From: Craterostigma plantagineum
Taxonomy: Eukaryota > Streptophyta > Magnoliopsida > Lamiales > Linderniaceae
Direction: 5' to 3'
Assembly: GCA_027422505.1 (NCBI GenBank)
Contig: JAPQWV010000673.1
Coordinates: 186,001-250,000 of the forward strand
Length of the DNA stretch: 64,000 nt
Shown here in pieces: positions 60,086-64,000 of this stretch (its first letter is position 1; each line of letters starts with the position of its first letter). The notes below the pieces were generated by a model. It ran no database searches. It was not told the origin of the DNA and worked only from the letters and a program-made list of their open reading frames with translations. Both the position numbers and the translations under genes were made by a program.

Positions 60086-62274
60086 TCAACGAGTTGATAA
60101 TTCACCAACCACCTTTTTCACTGCTTCCTCGAAGTTGGACTCGTCAAACTCACCACCCTGTATTGTTATATAATCAAGAAAAGTCGATATGAATTTTTTT
60201 TCTTATCTTTAATTCTTATTTATGGAAAAAACCAAACATGCGTACGTAAGTAATACTACCTCAATCTTCAGTCTCATGACAATCCCATGCATTGGATATG
60301 ATTCGTCGACCATCATCTCACTACACTCTATCGATGACAATCTCACATTATCAGTTCGTCGTTTCAGAAAATCCAACATCCCAAGAACGAAATCTAGCAT
60401 GCTGACGTCACCTCTTACAGCAACTCTCAAGTCTAAGAATCTCTCGTCTGGCATTGCTGACGTGCTGGCAACTTGTGAAATCTCCACAGTCGTCGTTCTT
60501 TCTTGGGATAATGAAGAAAAGCCTAAATCTTTATAACTTGGATTCAAAACCCTATCTTCCAATGCTTGGTTCCTTCGTCTGAGTTCATCAACCTGGGATT
60601 TCAGCTTGCTCAAATACTCGGTTGTTGTGTTAAGCACAGTTGCCTTGTCCTTCTGCGTTTATTATTACAGAAGAAATTTCTTCATTTGAACTGTGTTGTC
60701 TTCGTTTGATCGATGGCTGCGATTAAAAAATGTGTACCTTAGAACCTGGAGGGAGCAATGATCTCAAAGCTTGAAAGCTTTCGTTGAGTTTTTCTCTTCT
60801 TCTTCTCTCTGATATCATATGATGCAGCTGCGTAGGCGTGGCCTGGTTTCCTTGAAAACCACTCAATAATTCTTGCTTTCTTACAACGTTCAGATTTCGA
60901 AAAAACAAGACGGCCCTTTTGAACATGTTATTGCTCCGAGCTGTTCTTGCCTGAAAGGGGCGAATCGAACTCCCCGCCATTCTTGATCTGTAACTCGAAA
61001 ATGCTGACGTGGGAGGCTTGAGAGAGCTTTGAGAAGGCGATGAATTAGCTGAAGGAGAAGAAGAAGAAGACGAAGATAACACTGCTAAGATTGCTTTTGC
61101 CACAGCAGAATCTCCGATCTCCTTCGTAGGGAAGTCAATATTGTTATTTATTAGGGCTTGTTTTTGAATGAGTTCTTGATCCATGAGTGGGGCCTGGGGA
61201 TTGAGTAGCAGAACTTGAGAGTACTGTTCTAAGCTATCGATGGAAATCTGTGATCTGATCGATGGCGATGATGAAGATATTGGTTGGTTTTGATCGAACG
61301 GGTGAGATGATAATGAAGGGGGACGATCTACTGGCGATTTGAGTCGATGAGGAAAGCACGAAGAGATCAAGTTTCTTATCTCCATTTCCATGTTCGCCTG
61401 AGAATTTTTTTTTTTTTTTCATGCAAGCATTAGTTGCGCACTGTAATTGATAGGTCTTTTTTCATGTTAAACACAGAATAAGCTTATTACCTGAGGATCT
61501 TTAGAGAACCCTAGCTCAATCTCCCCTGCGCCACATCCCATGAACACAACGTTCTAAAAATCACATAATAATATAAAAATAATATATGAGACAGTAAAAT
61601 TCAGTTTTATATATAGCCAATGAATGAAATTAAGACCCACCTGAATCTTGGCTTCCTGCAATAAAGAGAAAAAGAAGGGATCAAACGTATATTATAATTC
61701 ATATATAGAGGGCCTTCTTCAACCCTTATGAAATTGTGTGCTTTACTTGGTAAAACTGAAGCTGCAAGTCATTGGACACAAGTCTTTGAACATCATGTAA
61801 TGTTAACTCCATGTAAGTAAGTTTGTTCTTGAAAGCAAAACCTGGGATTCGCCTGAACACACATACAGTACAGCATATTCCCCCGTCGAACAAGATTTTA
61901 TAAAGATAAAACGAAAATAATAAATAATTAATACATATACCCAGCATCGACATTGTGCAGTAATCCTCGATAAACCTCGAATAATCTCCTCCCAAGAGAT
62001 GAAGAGCTCGACCGATTACTCAGCTCTCGACATAGTCCATCAAGAAAAAACAAACAGCTGCTATAAACAAAGCTGGTTAAGTTATCTGCGAAGATGATGG
62101 TGATGATTAAAGGATATAACAATTTTGAAGAAGATGAACAGCCAAGTATTACTTGGATGGTTGAGGTAAGTAGGACCAAATGCAAACATAGTCGCAGGCA
62201 AAAGATCGCATCGTTCGCTGGAGAAAAATTCGACGTTCGGCTTCATTAGAAAGGAAAACAGTTTCCATCACCAT
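60086..62274 (-). CDS. bHLH041-type basic helix-loop-helix transcription factor
   Basis: Eight exons: 62153-62274, 61941-62057, 61747-61852, 61641-61655, 61491-61553, 60738-61397, 60260-60652, 60086-60157, giving 515 residues. The N-terminal MYC-N-like part reads ACDYVCIWSYLPQPSNCLFF, RIPGFAFKNKLTYMEL, then VVFMGCGAGEIELGFSKDPQ. The bHLH domain is split across exons 6 and 7: LHHMISERRRREKLNESFQA, LRSLLPPGSKKDKATVLNTT. The basic region has His, Glu and Arg at the E-box contact positions. An ACT-like C-terminal region follows (RFLDLRVAVRGDVSMLDFVL). Exon 4 is a 15-base microexon encoding EAKIQ. Start is ATG 62274 (MVMETV) or 62268 (METV). Confidence 0.92.
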
Positions 62275-62649
62275 AACCCTTTTTTTTTGCTTCTTTATGT
62301 GAGTTCTGATGATGAGTAGTTTTGCAGCTTATTCAACAAATTAGGTGCTACGGTATTGAAATTATGAATTGACATGCTGATATGGTTAAGTACATGCATG
62401 GTTTGGTTAAGCCATAAATCATATGTAGGCATGTTTTGATTTATTATAATGTCGTGAAACTAAGCTTTTGTTGTAATTCATGCAAAAGGTGGAGGAGAAA
62501 AGTAACGGTCAAAGTCAAAGATGGAATCGGGTCAAGGTAGGAAGCAAGGTGGTCCTTGCATCTAGGATATCTAATTGCCAAATTGAAATTTTATTTAAAA
62601 GATAATATATGAATGGTCAAGTAGTATGAGTACTAATCTCTGTTTTCTC

Positions 62650-62703
<54 letters not shown>

Positions 62704-63408
62704 TTTTTTAGAGTACATTACTTTTTTTTACGATACATAGAAGTTAAATGACAAAGAAAATTAACTTTGAATGGCAAGCCGCTTGTTTAACGTTCCTCGT
62801 CCATTTAGACGACTTTGACTATTGACCCTAAAATAAAAAGTTGAAAATCATAAAAGCGAGAATTGACATTTTCGTCTTTCTACATGCTTAAACGCTATCT
62901 ATTATTACTTAACTTAATTAAGACTTGCGACAAGGTGGTGACTGGTTGGCTCTAGGGAACCATCAAAAGATGGTTGGCGATTCTTTAAAACAATTCAAAT
63001 ACCTTACAGATGATTATTTACATCGCAATATAGAATAACTCATGTGTGGCCTGTGGGCACATAATATTATGATCTTATTATATTATTGAGACGAGTGGTC
63101 AAACTTATCTTGATATAATATGATATCAGCCAATTTGATTAGTCTACTCAAGTTTCAAAATGAGGGAAACATATATTAAAAATATAGATTGGAAAACATG
63201 TCTTCTCGTCTCTATTTCAAAGCCACTTTCTTTTATATCGATGTATTCGCAATGATAATTGAATTTTCTTGACGTTGATGTTATATAACATTTTATCAGG
63301 CGACATGACGTTTTTACATTGGGCCCACTCAGCCCAAATATAGAAACAGACATAAGCCCCTTAAGCCCAATAAAATGTTGCTTTGTTAAAACTGCGACCA
63401 TTTTTGTT
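62275..63408. other. bHLH promoter region and spacer
   Basis: About 1.1 kb with no supported gene, holding the TA microsatellite. A TTGACC/GGTCAA W-box-type word occurs at about 62507-62513, a possible WRKY site upstream of the bHLH gene. The minus frame at 63144-63401 has no family motif. Confidence 0.45.
62654..62692. repeat. (TA)n microsatellite
   Basis: About 19 TA units followed by TGTATGTATG. About 380 bases upstream of the bHLH start; probably polymorphic. Confidence 0.95.
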
Positions 63409-64000
63409 TAGGGTTGGCACAGTTCGGTAAACCGACCGAACCGACCGAATTACCGAAATTTCGTTACGTACCGAATACCGAACAAAAAAATTCAGTTCGG
63501 TATTCGGTTTTAAAATTCTGAAATTTCGGTAATTCGGTTCGGTACAAGATTTTTGGTTCGGTATTTTCGGTATACCGAATTACCGATTTAGAATATAATA
63601 TATTAAATATACAGCCCAATAATTATAACACAGCAGCCCAACTTAATAACAAATCCCAATAATTATCACAACCCAATAATATACAAGCCCAATTAGGGTT
63701 TTAATTTTCTTCCTTCCACAGACTACACAAATCTAAATCACCTCATCACCTCAGACAGCCCCAGAAAGCCATCATCACAGACTTCATCACCTCCATTCAG
63801 TCATCGTCGGCGGCCAAGACTACTACCCAAACGCCGCCGTCCGTCGCCGCCCATCGTTCTCTGTCTTCGTAGGCCGACAAATCTTAGACGAAGCCTACTG
63901 AGAAGATCTCTCACCGACAAATAGATCCAAGAGCTGGCCTCCAAGGGCGAGCTTAAAAATGCCATCAACGTCGTCCTAACCTCCTCTGACGTCGCCGTCG
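63409..64000. mobile_element. Left end of a hAT-like element with ACCGAA repeats, running off the window
   Basis: Starts TAGGGTTGGCACAGTTCGGT, followed to 63587 by about 20 ACCGAA / TTCGGT words in both orientations, the subterminal repeat layout of plant hAT elements. From 63600 the sequence turns into AT-rich leader-like DNA and then, from about 63780, GC-rich sequence with CCGCCG words. This could be the start of a transposase gene of a large element or a host gene; no right end is visible and I find no convincing start codon. Confidence 0.55.

Noticed and set aside
63720..64000. Possible new gene at the right edge
   Set aside because: GC-rich and partly open, but no clear start, family motif or splice site; may be a transposon gene.

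Overview
The window is nuclear DNA of a flowering plant, almost certainly a eudicot. Genes have many short introns with GT-AG borders, AT-rich spacers separate them, and the families are plant-specific (LHCA, GRF, BRX, BIG GRAIN, NF-YA, IQM). There is a nuclear tRNA-Ser, and small hAT- and Mutator-type elements are common. I cannot name the species. Some gene pairs match Arabidopsis neighbourhoods as I remember them (LHCA6 with the VWA/inter-alpha-trypsin-like gene; the DENN gene with the glycerophosphocholine acyltransferase-like gene). No search was run.

Layout. 1-1.2 kb: the end of an unknown gene and a 1.1 kb inverted-repeat transposon. 1.7-12.4 kb: LHCA6 (+), a 12-exon VWA-domain gene (-), a strictosidine-synthase-like gene (-) and an intronless cation/Ca2+ exchanger (+); the last two share an 0.9 kb G-box-rich promoter region. 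12.7 kb: tRNA-Ser(GCT). 14.9-29.9 kb: an RRM-like protein, an 18-exon DENN-domain protein, a growth-regulating factor with a miR396 site, an ELF4-like clock protein and ribosomal protein S3, all on +. 31-35 kb: BIG GRAIN1-like and BREVIS RADIX-like, both on -. 37.7-50 kb: NF-YA (+) with a miR169 site, two diverged Alfin-like PHD genes, then a second, decayed copy of this block, then the glycerophosphocholine acyltransferase-like gene. 50.6-62.3 kb: a DUF3511 protein (+), casein kinase 1-like (-), IQM calmodulin-binding protein (-) and a bHLH041-type factor (-). The right edge enters another hAT-like element.

The most informative structure is a tandem duplication of about 4.8 kb at 39-48.7 kb. 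It copied the NF-YA 3' end, the Alfin-like genes and the first three exons of the acyltransferase gene. The junction near 43,831-43,840 falls on a short sequence shared by both parents. Copy 1 keeps intact Alfin-like genes but a dead acyltransferase 5' end. Copy 2 keeps the full acyltransferase gene but a broken Alfin-like gene, filled with hAT, copia and Mutator-type insertions.

Other notable points: RPS3 has a nearly perfect 195 bp tandem duplication over its start codon. Three genes have single-base or frame problems (strictosidine-synthase-like, GRF, acyltransferase-like) that may be assembly errors or real lesions. I see no CRISPR, no gene cluster for a pathway, and nothing I would call a new molecular system.
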